From assembly GCA_905182585.1 (NCBI GenBank), contig CAJJCC010000048.1:1-32558 (forward strand): DNA of 32,558 bases, written 5' to 3'. This stretch comes from an uncultured Flavobacteriales bacterium. Its GTDB lineage: Bacteria; Bacteroidota; Bacteroidia; Flavobacteriales_C; GCA-002722245. The position numbers and the translations under genes were made by a program. Shown piece after piece: positions 1-8,003 of the stretch (position 1 is the first letter of the stretch; each line of letters opens with the position of its first letter). Under the pieces are notes generated by a model. It was not told where the DNA came from and did not search any database. It saw nothing but the letters and a program-made list of their open reading frames with translations.

Positions 1-443
1 AGAAATTGTGAAACGTCTCCATTATTTCTCAATATATCACGAACGATTACGCTATTTATTGCCAAGAACTCAGTATTGGTCATGAAAAATATAGTCTCAA
101 CAGATTCTTCAACCTTGTTATTCATGATGGCAATACTCTTTTCGTATTCAAAGTCCTTTACATCTCTTAAACCTCTTACAATGAAATTAGAGTTGTTCTC
201 TTTACAGAAGTTGACCGTCAAACCTTCGAAGCTCACTACTTTAATTTTAGGTTGATCACCAAAAACTGCTTTGATGTGATTGATTCTTTCCTCTAATGTG
301 AAAAAATATTTTTTATCAGAATTTCTTCCAATTGCAATGATTATTTCATCGAATAAGGGAAGAGCTTTTTGTACAATCGCCTCATGACCTTTTGTAAAAG
401 GGTCGAATGATCCAGGAAAAACAGCTGTTCTTTTTTGATCCAT
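1..443 (-). CDS. coaD: Phosphopantetheine adenylyltransferase, 3' end cut by window edge
   Basis: This enzyme transfers AMP from ATP to 4'-phosphopantetheine, giving dephospho-CoA, the fourth step of CoA synthesis in the cytoplasm. I translated 147 residues from the ATG at 441-443 without a stop; the reading frame runs out of the window. The N-terminus carries the nucleotidyltransferase signature PGSFDPFTKGH (residues 10-20), with the T/HxGH-type motif that binds ATP. Further on are the family-like stretches FIVRGLRDVKDFEYE and NTEFLAINSVIVRD. Bacterial CoaD is about 150-165 residues, so only a short C-terminus is missing. It is the last visible gene of a minus-strand series after DUF3822 and rsmD, an order common in Bacteroidota. 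An AT-rich palindrome lies 15 bases upstream of the start. Confidence 0.95.
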   Translation of the reverse strand, partial: MDQKRTAVFPGSFDPFTKGHEAIVQKALPLFDEIIIAIGRNSDKKYFFTLEERINHIKAVFGDQPKIKVVSFEGLTVNFCKENNSNFIVRGLRDVKDFEYEKSIAIMNNKVEESVETIFFMTNTEFLAINSVIVRDILRNNGDVSQF

Positions 444-457
444 AAAACCAAAATAAA

Positions 458-480
458 TTATTTAAGGTCAACTTAAATAA
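458..480. repeat. Perfect AT-rich inverted repeat upstream of coaD
   Basis: TTATTTAAG and CTTAAATAA form a 9-bp perfect stem around a 5-base loop (GTCAA), in the 80-base rsmD-coaD spacer and 14 bases before the coaD start. The stem has one G-C pair, so it would be a weak terminator. It could instead be a protein-binding dyad. Its role is unknown. Confidence 0.5.
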
Positions 481-523
481 CTAATTCAAATCTTTGTGAG
501 CAATCAGGTGTTGAAATAAGAAT

Positions 524-1054
524 TTAATAACTAAAAATTGAGAAACTAACATTCCCATATCTTCGTGTTTCGATGTAATTGGAATGTCGGAAGGTTGTCT
601 TTTTTGAATGTTCTACAATAAGCCATCCATCTTCCGTTAGTAGTTTGTTTTTAAAAACTATTTCAGGTATTTCAGAAATCTTGTCCATCTCATATGGAGG
701 ATCACAAAAGATAATGTCAAATCGTTTTTGAATGGAACTTAATGCCTTAAAAACATCTTGTCTTGCAGGACTGAAGTTCTCCAATCCTAACTCTGCCTTG
801 ATTTTATTTTGGTAAGCGATACAGTTTGCATCTGCATCAAATGCGGTAACATGACCAACACCCCTTGATAAGAATTCATAAGAAATATTACCTGTTCCAC
901 TAAAGCAATCTAAAATTTGTAAACCCTCAAAATAGTAGTTGTTGTTGATGATATTAAACAGACTTTCTTTTGCGTAATCTGTTGTTGGCCTAACCGGTAA
1001 ATTATCAGGAGCAACGAATCTTCTACCTTTAAGTTTTCCGCTAATTATCCGCAT
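524..1054 (-). CDS. rsmD: 16S rRNA (guanine(966)-N(2))-methyltransferase RsmD
   Basis: RsmD uses S-adenosylmethionine to methylate N2 of G966 in 16S rRNA of the 30S subunit. The 176-residue protein has the usual family length. The family N-terminus MRIISGKLKGRRF is present. It is followed by RPTTDYAKESLFN (22-34), the SAM-binding motif I DCFSGTGN (49-56), an acidic motif at FDAD (72-75), and the catalytic motif IV DPPY (118-121) typical of amino-group methyltransferases. The start overlaps the end of the DUF3822 gene by 10 bases, so the two are co-transcribed and probably translationally coupled. coaD follows 80 bases downstream. Confidence 0.96.
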   Translation of the reverse strand: MRIISGKLKGRRFVAPDNLPVRPTTDYAKESLFNIINNNYYFEGLQILDCFSGTGNISYEFLSRGVGHVTAFDADANCIAYQNKIKAELGLENFSPARQDVFKALSSIQKRFDIIFCDPPYEMDKISEIPEIVFKNKLLTEDGWLIVEHSKKTTFRHSNYIETRRYGNVSFSIFSY

Positions 1055-1893
1055 AAGTGCTGATTAAAGATGGTGTAGAAGTAGTGCTTTGGAATTTCAT
1101 TTAAACCTGCGGCAAGTTTAATGTTCTTATTTCGATTGCCAAAATGTAAATTTTTGATGTATTGAAAAAGTAACTGATGCGTTTCTGAACCTGTCTTGAT
1201 TTCTCCTAATAAGTAAGTCTCAATTGCTAACGGATTAATTTCTAATTGTTCAGCAGTGAACAATACAAAATAAAGAAAATCTTCTTTTTCGCTGTAGGAG
1301 AATGAGTTAACGAAATTAAGTTTGCCGTTTTTTAGGTAAATGAAATCAAAATAATTTTTGTGGACATTTAAAATAACTTTCTCCTCAGAAACAGAATGAA
1401 AGTCTCTAATGATGGATTGTAATCCAACTGCTAGTTCATGTGATATGGTAGCTTTAGGAAAAACTTTTTTAGTCCAATCATTTAATTCTTTTGGAATAGC
1501 ATAGCAGATAACGATGCCTTCTTTCTCTAAAACTTTACTCTTATAAACAAAGCTTTCAGGAACCTTAGTGTTAAGGTTTATGTATGCTTTTATTTGTGAT
1601 GCGTCAAATAATGCTTTTGGAATAACAGCGAAGTGGGTGTTTGCAACACTAATAAATACCTCATTGTATTTCTTGGATATTTTGACAGGGGATTTTTTTA
1701 ACGTTTCAATAAAAGCGTTAATTTTAAACTCTTCCTTTAGTCCATTTTGAAACTCATGTTCAGCAATAGCTATGTGCGTAGAAGATTTTGTTTTTAATGC
1801 ATTCGCAATAAAAAAATTGTCTCCAACTTTTAAGCTCAAACTATAATTAGTTAGGTTATTTACATCAAATGATTTATCGATAAAGACATCCAT
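1045..1893 (-). CDS. DUF3822 family protein
   Basis: This 282-residue protein matches what I know of the Bacteroidota-restricted family DUF3822. The clearest part is the C-terminal half, with a block around residues 190-230 (FDFIYLKNGKLNFVNSFSY, then EDFLYFVLFTAEQLEINP) and a following LLGEI motif. There is no signal peptide or membrane segment, so it is probably cytoplasmic. The alternating hydrophobic pattern suggests a mixed alpha/beta fold; an actin-like ATPase fold has been suggested for such proteins, but I cannot show it here. No function is established. The gene sits one base after the upstream membrane-protein gene and overlaps rsmD, a conserved neighbourhood in this phylum. Confidence 0.82.
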   Translation of the reverse strand: MDVFIDKSFDVNNLTNYSLSLKVGDNFFIANALKTKSSTHIAIAEHEFQNGLKEEFKINAFIETLKKSPVKISKKYNEVFISVANTHFAVIPKALFDASQIKAYINLNTKVPESFVYKSKVLEKEGIVICYAIPKELNDWTKKVFPKATISHELAVGLQSIIRDFHSVSEEKVILNVHKNYFDFIYLKNGKLNFVNSFSYSEKEDFLYFVLFTAEQLEINPLAIETYLLGEIKTGSETHQLLFQYIKNLHFGNRNKNIKLAAGLNEIPKHYFYTIFNQHLCG

Positions 1894-1894
1894 G

Positions 1895-3142
1895 TTATTG
1901 CCAATTTCCTTCTGTTGTGGGGTTCGTTAAACTTCCAATTTTAATAAGAGCTTCTTCGTCGAAATTTTCAGGATAAATCCTCAAACCTTCAACGAAGGTT
2001 TTCTTTAATGTTTGAACTTCTAAAAAGAAAACATATCGACCGTTATTATTCCTGGTTTTCTTTGTTACCAATTCGAATTTTTGTGAAGAATAAGGTACTA
2101 ATGGAAGTGAGTCAATTTGTACTATATGCTTTTCTCCAAATACTTTTTCTTCTATGGAGACATAAGTAGTATCCTTAATTGGACGATTATTTCTTATAGC
2201 ATCGTTTACAGCTATGGTATCATTTTTATCCACTAGGTATTTAATTACGGCGATTGAATCAGACTGGATGAATTTCATCAAAGAATCCCATTCATTACAA
2301 TATTCGCCTTTCGAAGCTAGATATTCAACCTGTACATCTCTAATGGTAAGTAGCTTTTCTCGAATTTCTATTTCCCTTTTTTCAAAAACATCTTTGAATT
2401 CAATATCGTCAGCCAAGCTGTAATATGAGGCTATCCCTAGCGCGATTGTAACTATTGAGAAAGCAGAAAACATAGAGTATTTAACAATTGTATCGTGCAG
2501 CGGGATTAATTGCAGCTCTAAAGCAATAAAAAATATTAGAATCCCAATAATACAGAGTCCAAAGATTATGAATCCATTTTTATCTTGTAGATTAACTTTT
2601 TGGATATTGATGTCTTTCGCTTTAACTTTTGAAATTGTATTTAAGTCATTTGGATTCCTAATTTGATTCGCAACAATTAATACATATTTATCTAAGGTTA
2701 ATGTGTCTTTTGTTTTTTTCACCAAGCGATCTAGTTCATCTTTAGGCAATAAACCTATATCAAATTTACCTTCAATTTCTTCCACCTTTTCAAGTAGGTC
2801 GTTTTGGAATTTATTAATAAAAACTTGAACTTCTTTTGCTTTGATTTTGTCCCTTCCAAGCTCTGTTTTACTTTGAATAATAGCTAATGAATCGGCAATA
2901 GGTTTTGCATCTGCATAAAGCGCGTCTTTTTCAGATTGCGCTTTAGAAAGTGCGCCTATTTGAACTAAACTTTCGATATGGGGTATATACTGTGCTTCAA
3001 TCGAATCACACATTGAGATGTAATAATCTTCTCCAACAAAGTAAGCTGTTTTATAACTCACTAGGGGTGTTATTATCGTGCCTAACCCTATTAGGAAAAG
3101 TAAACCGTAAATAATAGGCTTAAATATGCTGTCCAAATTCAT
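1895..3142 (-). CDS. Membrane protein of unknown function, 415 aa
   Basis: I do not recognise a named family. Three hydrophobic segments are visible at about residues 9-29, 190-210 and 222-242. The region between the first two (40-185) is charged and predicted helical or coiled-coil. After the third segment comes a soluble C-terminal domain (245-415). Its pattern GEYCNEWDSLMKFIQSDSI, DTTYVSIEEKVFG and IDSLPLVPYS recalls a recurring unnamed Bacteroidota domain in which a pseudopilin-like module carries a TTYVS motif; this recollection is weak. It is the first gene of the minus-strand set leading to DUF3822, rsmD and coaD, with a one-base gap to DUF3822. It faces the helicase gene divergently across 158 bases. 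Confidence 0.7.
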   Translation of the reverse strand: MNLDSIFKPIIYGLLFLIGLGTIITPLVSYKTAYFVGEDYYISMCDSIEAQYIPHIESLVQIGALSKAQSEKDALYADAKPIADSLAIIQSKTELGRDKIKAKEVQVFINKFQNDLLEKVEEIEGKFDIGLLPKDELDRLVKKTKDTLTLDKYVLIVANQIRNPNDLNTISKVKAKDINIQKVNLQDKNGFIIFGLCIIGILIFFIALELQLIPLHDTIVKYSMFSAFSIVTIALGIASYYSLADDIEFKDVFEKREIEIREKLLTIRDVQVEYLASKGEYCNEWDSLMKFIQSDSIAVIKYLVDKNDTIAVNDAIRNNRPIKDTTYVSIEEKVFGEKHIVQIDSLPLVPYSSQKFELVTKKTRNNNGRYVFFLEVQTLKKTFVEGLRIYPENFDEEALIKIGSLTNPTTEGNWQ

Positions 3143-3288
3143 AATCTTAATTTGTTGTTGCGATTAACGATACTAAATTACGATTATTTCATGTTAGAGT
3201 TTAATTTTCCAAAAGATAAATATCTAGTAACATATTCTTAAAACTTCAGCTTTCCATATTTTTGGAGAACAATTCATAATTAGAGTAG

Positions 3289-3296
3289 TACCTTTA
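3289..3296 (+). promoter_or_regulatory. Possible -7 element abutting the helicase start
   Basis: TACCTTTA matches the Bacteroidota -7 consensus TAnnTTTG at seven of eight positions and ends four bases before the GTG start. I find no TTG at the expected N19 spacing; the nearest is about 24 bases upstream. If functional, the transcript would be nearly leaderless. Confidence 0.3.
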
Positions 3297-3300
3297 TTGG

Positions 3301-4716
3301 GTGCAGAAAAATCTGAGCCAATTATTCCCTTTTGAACCCACTAGTTTTCAGTCTCTTGCGTTGATAAAGTTGGAGAAGTTTACTTATTATAATGAGCGGA
3401 AGGCTCTGTTCGTTTTGAAAGGGTATGCTGGTACGGGTAAAACTACATTGATTTCAACTTATATTAATTGGGTTCCTCAAGTTGGATTAAAAACAGTTTT
3501 AGTAGCACCAACTGGTCGGGCGGCAAAAGTATTATCGAATTATTCCAATAAGTCTGCCTTTACAATACATAAACAAATTTACTACCAGGCTCATCAAGAC
3601 GGTAATATTGTATTCACTGTGCAAAAAAACAAGTACACAAATACTATTTTTATTGTTGATGAGGCTTCTATGATTAGTAACGTAGGAACGATGGGAGGTT
3701 CCTTTATTTCTAAGGGAAGAACGCTTTTAGATGATTTGTTGGACTACGTTTATTCAGGTATAAACTGTCGATTGGTTATGGTTGGAGATACGGCTCAGTT
3801 ACCTCCAGTTGGAAGCAATGAAAGCCCCGCATTGGATAGTATATACTTATCTACTCGATACCCAATTCAAGTTGGTGAGATTGAATTAAGTGAGGTGACA
3901 AGACAATCACAAGATTCAGGGATTTTGCATAATGCAACTATAATTCGAAATTTACTCAAAAACGACATTGATTTTTTCCCCAGATTTGAGGTCGATAATT
4001 TCGATGATATTCGAAAGTTAGGTGGCTATGAAATAGAAGAAGAGGTTTCTACTTGTTACAGTAATTCAGGAATTGAAAACACAGTAATCATTTGCCGGTC
4101 GAATAAACAAGCAAATAATTTTAACAAATACATTAAATACAGTGTTTTATATCAGGAAGATGAATTGAACGCTGGTGATTTATTAATGGTTGTTCGAAAC
4201 AACTATTTTTGGTTGAGGTTAGAAACGGATATTGATTTCATTGCCAATGGTGATATGGCAGAAGTACTTAGAGTTATAAGTTATGAGGAGAAATTTGGTT
4301 TTCGATTTGCAAATGTTTCGATTCGTTTACTTGATTTTAAGAGAGAAGTAGAGTTTGAAATAAAATTACTCTTAGATACATTAATGGCTGAGACACCTTC
4401 GTTGGCTAAAGATGACGGTCGAAGATTGTATGAAGAGGTGTGGAATAGTTATCCTGACATAAGAGATAAAAGAAAACGACAAAAAGCAGTTAAGGATGAT
4501 CCTTACTTTAATGCTTTGCAAGTTAAGTTTGGCTATGCAATCACATGTCATAAGTCTCAAGGAGGGCAATGGGAGAACGTTTTTGTTGATCAAGGCTATC
4601 TAACAGATGAAATGATCGATCGGGAATACATTCGTTGGTTATACACTGCAATAACAAGAGCAACTGAGAAGTTATATTTAACAAACTTTCACGACAAGTT
4701 CTTTAGTGCCGATTAA
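3301..4716 (+). CDS. RecD/Pif1-type superfamily 1B DNA helicase
   Basis: This 471-residue cytoplasmic protein is an SF1 helicase of the kind annotated as an AAA-family ATPase or ATP-dependent RecD-like helicase. Walker A is GYAGTGKTT (41-49) and Walker B is VDEASM (119-124). Motif III is VGDTAQLPPVG (161-171). The C-terminal UvrD_C_2-type half contains TCHKSQGGQ (415-423) and motif VI YTAITRA (448-454). It lacks the long N-terminal domains of RecD2, so it resembles the short stand-alone Dda/Pif1-like form seen in Bacteroidota. The likely role is 5'-to-3' unwinding in repair or replication. The start is GTG, with no good ATG nearby. The stop overlaps the stop of the convergent MepA-like gene by four bases, leaving no room for a separate terminator. 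Confidence 0.9.
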   Translation: MQKNLSQLFPFEPTSFQSLALIKLEKFTYYNERKALFVLKGYAGTGKTTLISTYINWVPQVGLKTVLVAPTGRAAKVLSNYSNKSAFTIHKQIYYQAHQDGNIVFTVQKNKYTNTIFIVDEASMISNVGTMGGSFISKGRTLLDDLLDYVYSGINCRLVMVGDTAQLPPVGSNESPALDSIYLSTRYPIQVGEIELSEVTRQSQDSGILHNATIIRNLLKNDIDFFPRFEVDNFDDIRKLGGYEIEEEVSTCYSNSGIENTVIICRSNKQANNFNKYIKYSVLYQEDELNAGDLLMVVRNNYFWLRLETDIDFIANGDMAEVLRVISYEEKFGFRFANVSIRLLDFKREVEFEIKLLLDTLMAETPSLAKDDGRRLYEEVWNSYPDIRDKRKRQKAVKDDPYFNALQVKFGYAITCHKSQGGQWENVFVDQGYLTDEMIDREYIRWLYTAITRATEKLYLTNFHDKFFSAD

Positions 4717-5417
4717 TTTTTGATAAAGCCAAAATCAATGTGGTAATGATCATCATGCATGTTATCGATCATTGGCTGAAGGTATTTTGCGAAATAGATA
4801 TTACTTTTCTTAAGAAGTTTCCCTGATTTGGTTTTAAATAAATCATCTTTTAAGTTAATCTTTAGCAATACCTTCTTAACAAACATATTTCTTTTTCGAG
4901 CAGCAACTTCCAAGGCTAGAATATGTTGAGCCATAATTTCAAAATCTATTTCTATTTTTTTATTTCGTAATAATCTGCCATTTGTATCAAACTTCATAGC
5001 ATAATGCCGCAATCCGTAACTGTGATCTCTAGTAAATGGCCGTTTGTTTTTTAGTAGCGGGGAACCAAAATCAATAGAAGTTCCATTTTGATGTGTTCTA
5101 TGTGGCCACATTTCACCGCCTTTTTTATTAGAACATTCCATAATTAAGAATTTTCTTTTGGGATGTTTTACTTCGCACTCCTTGTAAGCATCAAGAGTTA
5201 TATCAAGTACTTTAGAATGTACCCAAGCCCTATTGAATAAAATATAGCTTAAAAATGAGAAGTATTTATAATTGTCTTTTTTTCTTGAAAATCGTCTTCC
5301 GTTAACCAGTTTTCCTTTTTTAACGGAACCTTCCGATTTGCTTTTTCCATTCCCTTTTGGTGTAGAAGAGCATGCGGTGGTGACACTTATTAAAAGAATT
5401 AAAACGAGTTTTCTCAA
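4713..5417 (-). CDS. MepA-like murein endopeptidase (LAS metallopeptidase), putative lipoprotein
   Basis: The 234-residue protein has the zinc-site signatures of LAS-fold peptidases such as MepA, which cut D-Ala-meso-DAP cross-links in peptidoglycan. These are THQNGTSID (108-116; ligands probably H109 and D116) and HDDHYHIDFG (221-230; H224 and H226, one binding zinc and one catalytic). The N-terminus is a short lipoprotein-like signal ending in SVTTAC, with a candidate lipidated Cys at 16. The lipobox is imperfect, so ordinary cleavage is possible. A Lys/Ser-rich linker (18-48) follows. It is the last gene of a three-gene operon, 12 bases after the CAP-domain gene. The enzyme is clearly diverged from MepA; the peptidase fold is well supported, the bond cut is inferred. 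Confidence 0.8.
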   Translation of the reverse strand: MRKLVLILLISVTTACSSTPKGNGKSKSEGSVKKGKLVNGRRFSRKKDNYKYFSFLSYILFNRAWVHSKVLDITLDAYKECEVKHPKRKFLIMECSNKKGGEMWPHRTHQNGTSIDFGSPLLKNKRPFTRDHSYGLRHYAMKFDTNGRLLRNKKIEIDFEIMAQHILALEVAARKRNMFVKKVLLKINLKDDLFKTKSGKLLKKSNIYFAKYLQPMIDNMHDDHYHIDFGFIKN

Positions 5418-5429
5418 TGAAAAAGGGTT

Positions 5430-6038
5430 TTAGTTTAACTTACCTCCAAATTCTATAACGCAGTTCTGGCGGTGTTTTTTGTGCGGTTGAATGGAAGTTG
5501 ATGCGTATATGAATGTGCTACTTAGAATGTTTTTTCTGTGACCAACATCTTTGATTCCATCATCAATCAAAAGATCGATTACAATTTCTTTAGCATCAGG
5601 AGACCCGTAATGAATGTTCTCACCTACATAGGAGTATATTTTAATTAGCTTCTTTGTCCTTTTTGTGTAGTTTTTAAAACCAACAGATTGATGACCTACT
5701 TTTCCTGCTTTACCTGTAGTTTTGCTGTGATGTTTAGCAAAAAGGTGTAAGTCCTGTTGATGATTTAAGGGTAGGAGAGGTGTTTGCTTTGTAAGGTCTC
5801 TTTTGAGACTTTTAATGTATTTTTTACTGTAAGATGTATGCTTCTTTAAATAGGGACTTAATGTGGTTTTTAGAAATTTTTGAGGATTTATTCGTACAAG
5901 GTTAATATAGTAAATCACGTCTTTTTCAGTTTGAGTTAACCCCGATTCCTTTAGGTTAACAAGTGCTGTTTTCTTTTCTTCGTCAGTCCAATTTGTTGCC
6001 GAAAACAGGAAAATGGAAATTAGTAAAACCTTTAGCAT
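5430..6038 (-). CDS. Exported CAP-domain (SCP/PR-1-like) protein
   Basis: This 202-residue protein shows the CAP superfamily pattern: a helix with INLVRINPQKF (45-55), GHQS (115-118), the signature GENIHYGS (139-146), and GHRKNIL (166-172), close to the family motif GHRxNIL. The His residues in GHQ and GHR line the CAP cleft. The first 15 or so residues form a short hydrophobic segment consistent with a signal peptide, so the protein probably acts in the periplasm or on the surface. Bacterial CAP proteins lack one defined activity; lipid, metal and peptide binding have been reported. The gene lies 14 bases after the polytopic membrane-protein gene and 12 before the MepA-like peptidase, and is probably co-transcribed with both. 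The Lys-rich stretch at 65-85 is unusually basic. Confidence 0.88.
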   Translation of the reverse strand: MLKVLLISIFLFSATNWTDEEKKTALVNLKESGLTQTEKDVIYYINLVRINPQKFLKTTLSPYLKKHTSYSKKYIKSLKRDLTKQTPLLPLNHQQDLHLFAKHHSKTTGKAGKVGHQSVGFKNYTKRTKKLIKIYSYVGENIHYGSPDAKEIVIDLLIDDGIKDVGHRKNILSSTFIYASTSIQPHKKHRQNCVIEFGGKLN

Positions 6039-6052
6039 GTTAGGAGAACGAA

Positions 6053-7357
6053 TTATCTTTTCTTTTTATTGAGTAGAAGCAGTGTTTTTTTTGCTTTTTC
6101 TTTATTTAAGAATAATAAAAAGAACATAAGAAGGAAAGGAATAGCAGGGATTTTGTATCGAACTAAACTTCCCATTATTGGAGTTACCATTCCTATTATG
6201 GTTAATAAACCAAATGCAAACATGATGAAAAAGTATCCAATTTTGTTAAAGTTTTTTTTCTGACCATACCAAATGCAAAAACCTATAAATGCAAAAACCA
6301 TTATGTTTTCGATCGCATTTGGCAATATAACAATAGAGTAAACCTCCCAAGGAAACGGTCTGCTAACTGCATTAAAAAATCCAAGCATGAAATACTTTAA
6401 AAAACTAATAGGAGTTTCTTCTAATTGTCCTGTTCCAATTAAACTTTTTGCTTTCACTTTTTCTGCAAGTCCTAAAAAGGCAGACCTTTTCCACTTGAGT
6501 ACCGAGAAGAAACTCCATCTAAAACTATGTTCATGTTTAAGTACTGCAGCTAGAAAGTAAACACCAAAATTGATAATCATTTTTATAATTGGATGAGGCC
6601 CTTTGTTGTGTAATATCCAAAGGTATCCAGTTATTGCCGGAATAAGTGTTAAACCTACGTAGAACTTTATGTGAAATAAGCACAGAAAACAAAAGCCAAG
6701 TAATAAGTAATGCTGCCAGTAGGCTCTTTTTGTAAATATCTTATTAAGGATATTTAATGTAATTCCGAAAAAAAATAACAACGGACCTTCTTTAAGTATT
6801 GCGCTACTCCAAAAAACTAACGATGGTAAAAAGAATAATATCAGTCCCAGCCAAATCTTTTTACCCGAAAAGTAACGGTGAAATGCTTTATATATAAATG
6901 TGATTCCGTAAAAAGAAGCAAAAGAAAAGAATAATAAATGAACGTAATAGTTACCGAAAGAAATCCACCTGAGTAAGGCGTTAATTCTGATTACAGTTCG
7001 GTTGTCATTATAGAAGGTGTTTCGTTCTTCCGGAAACCAATTATTCATGGCATCTAAATATGGCAGCAAATCTTTGCCGCCATCGATACCGAAGAGTATT
7101 CGGAAGTATTTAATTGGACTCTCAAAAAATACACGGTGAAGATGATAACTATCATCAAAGTAGCGATATGTATCGGCTTCTTGTCGAACATCGTAATAAT
7201 AAGTATACACGAAAGTTAGCGCTAAGCCTGCAATGATTTTTAGTACAAAAGCACTAAGTAGAAATTTCCGAGATAAACCTTGAAGGTTGAAGAAATTCCA
7301 TTTATAAACCCCCCAAGAGAAATATAGAAATAAAAATATGGGAAGTACTGCAAACAT
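6053..7357 (-). CDS. Polytopic inner-membrane protein of unknown function, 434 aa
   Basis: About ten hydrophobic segments run along the protein, from MFAVLPIFLFLYFSWGVY to a C-terminal helix with PFLLMFFLLFL before a basic tail ending in KKKR. The first long loop (about 58-115) is polar and holds acidic and aromatic residues (QEADTYRYFDDSYH). This is a general layout of polysaccharide polymerases and GT-C glycosyltransferases, where an acidic first loop is common, but no family motif is clear and I assign no function. A well-spaced promoter lies directly upstream and the -7 element ends five bases before the ATG, so the message may be almost leaderless. It heads the operon with the CAP and MepA-like genes, which suggests an envelope role. 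Confidence 0.75.
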   Translation of the reverse strand: MFAVLPIFLFLYFSWGVYKWNFFNLQGLSRKFLLSAFVLKIIAGLALTFVYTYYYDVRQEADTYRYFDDSYHLHRVFFESPIKYFRILFGIDGGKDLLPYLDAMNNWFPEERNTFYNDNRTVIRINALLRWISFGNYYVHLLFFSFASFYGITFIYKAFHRYFSGKKIWLGLILFFLPSLVFWSSAILKEGPLLFFFGITLNILNKIFTKRAYWQHYLLLGFCFLCLFHIKFYVGLTLIPAITGYLWILHNKGPHPIIKMIINFGVYFLAAVLKHEHSFRWSFFSVLKWKRSAFLGLAEKVKAKSLIGTGQLEETPISFLKYFMLGFFNAVSRPFPWEVYSIVILPNAIENIMVFAFIGFCIWYGQKKNFNKIGYFFIMFAFGLLTIIGMVTPIMGSLVRYKIPAIPFLLMFFLLFLNKEKAKKTLLLLNKKKR

Positions 7358-7362
7358 GACCT

Positions 7363-7392
7363 TAAAGGTAATAATAAGAATTTATGAAGCAA
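7363..7392 (-). promoter_or_regulatory. Bacteroidota-type promoter of the envelope operon
   Basis: On the minus strand a -33 TTG (7390-7392) is followed, after exactly 19 bases, by TACCTTTA (7363-7370), a seven-of-eight match to TAnnTTTG. The element sits in the T-tract of the rplS terminator and ends five bases before the ATG, which predicts a leaderless or near-leaderless transcript. Confidence 0.6.
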
Positions 7393-7427
7393 CAAAAAAA
7401 GGTCATATGCAAAAAGCAAATGACCTT
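7393..7427 (-). terminator. Intrinsic terminator of rplS
   Basis: Read on the minus strand, AAGGTCAT (7420-7427) pairs with ATGACCTT (7399-7406). One mismatch and a short inner GCA/TGC extension lead to an A/T loop, and seven T residues follow the stem. It begins 22 bases after the rplS stop. Confidence 0.85.
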
Positions 7428-7448
7428 CAAATATCTAATGCCTTCAAA

Positions 7449-7805
7449 TTATTTCTTGAAAGTCATTTTTTCCTTAATTCTAGCAGATTTACCAGTTCTA
7501 TCACGTAAATAGAAAATTCTAGCTCTTCTTACTTTACCTCTTTTGTTTACCTCAATCTTATTTAAGAATGGAGAACCTAAAGGGAAAATTCTTTCAACAC
7601 CTACACCTCCACTTACTTTTCTAATAGTAAAAGTTTCTGTAGCTCCTGAACCTCTTCTCTGTAAAACAGTACCTTGGAAGAACTGTGTTCTTTCCTTTTC
7701 ACCTTCTTTAATGGTGTAATATACTGTTATTGTGTCTCCAGCTCCGAATTCTGGCCACTCTTTCAAGTCAACTAATTCGTTTGATATAGTTTTTAATAAA
7801 TCCAT
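7449..7805 (-). CDS. rplS: 50S ribosomal protein L19
   Basis: L19 lies at the interface of the 30S and 50S subunits. I place the start at the ATG of MDLLKTI, giving 118 residues, the usual length. The frame stays open 16 codons further upstream, but that stretch covers the leader and promoter and is not conserved in L19. Diagnostic stretches are [54 protein letters not shown], and the basic C-terminus with [13 protein letters not shown]. The gene is monocistronic here: its own promoter, a short leader with a hairpin, and a strong terminator immediately downstream. Confidence 0.97.
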   Translation of the reverse strand: MDLLKTISNELVDLKEWPEFGAGDTITVYYTIKEGEKERTQFFQGTVLQRRGSGATETFTIRKVSGGVGVERIFPLGSPFLNKIEVNKRGKVRRARIFYLRDRTGKSARIKEKMTFKK

Positions 7806-7833
7806 TGTCAATCTTTCTTGGTGATAAACTATT

Positions 7834-7847
7834 TCCCAAAAATGGGA
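7834..7847 (-). promoter_or_regulatory. Hairpin in the rplS leader
   Basis: TCCCA and TGGGA form a perfect five-pair stem with a four-base A/T loop at or near the predicted 5' end of the rplS mRNA. It could stabilise the 5' end or be an L19 autoregulatory site. It does not obviously match the Firmicutes L19 leader, and only the base pairing is seen. Confidence 0.4.
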
Positions 7848-7850
7848 GTG

Positions 7851-7880
7851 CAATATTACAAAAAAAAATTAATGAAACAC
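7851..7880 (-). promoter_or_regulatory. rplS promoter
   Basis: On the minus strand TAATATTG (7851-7858) matches the -7 consensus TAnnTTTG at seven of eight positions. A GTG (7878-7880) lies 19 bases upstream, at the -33 position where TTG is usual. The predicted leader to the L19 ATG is about 40 bases. Confidence 0.55.
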
Positions 7881-8003
7881 GAATGAATTTAATAAATCTT
7901 AAAAGATGATAAAACTTTTATGATATTCTTTCGTAAAACGATTGTCTTCTTTACTATTGTATTGAAGTTAGTGATTTATTTATATGGGTAGAAAGATACT
8001 TTA

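Noticed and set aside
91-96. Cys in the pyrophosphatase signature (residue positions, gene at 18061) as an active-site defect
   Set aside because: The three metal-binding Asp residues are intact and this Cys variant is, to my knowledge, normal in related bacteria.
7806-7853. 16-codon upstream extension of rplS
   Set aside because: It would cover the leader hairpin and the end of the promoter, and L19 proteins begin at the downstream Met.
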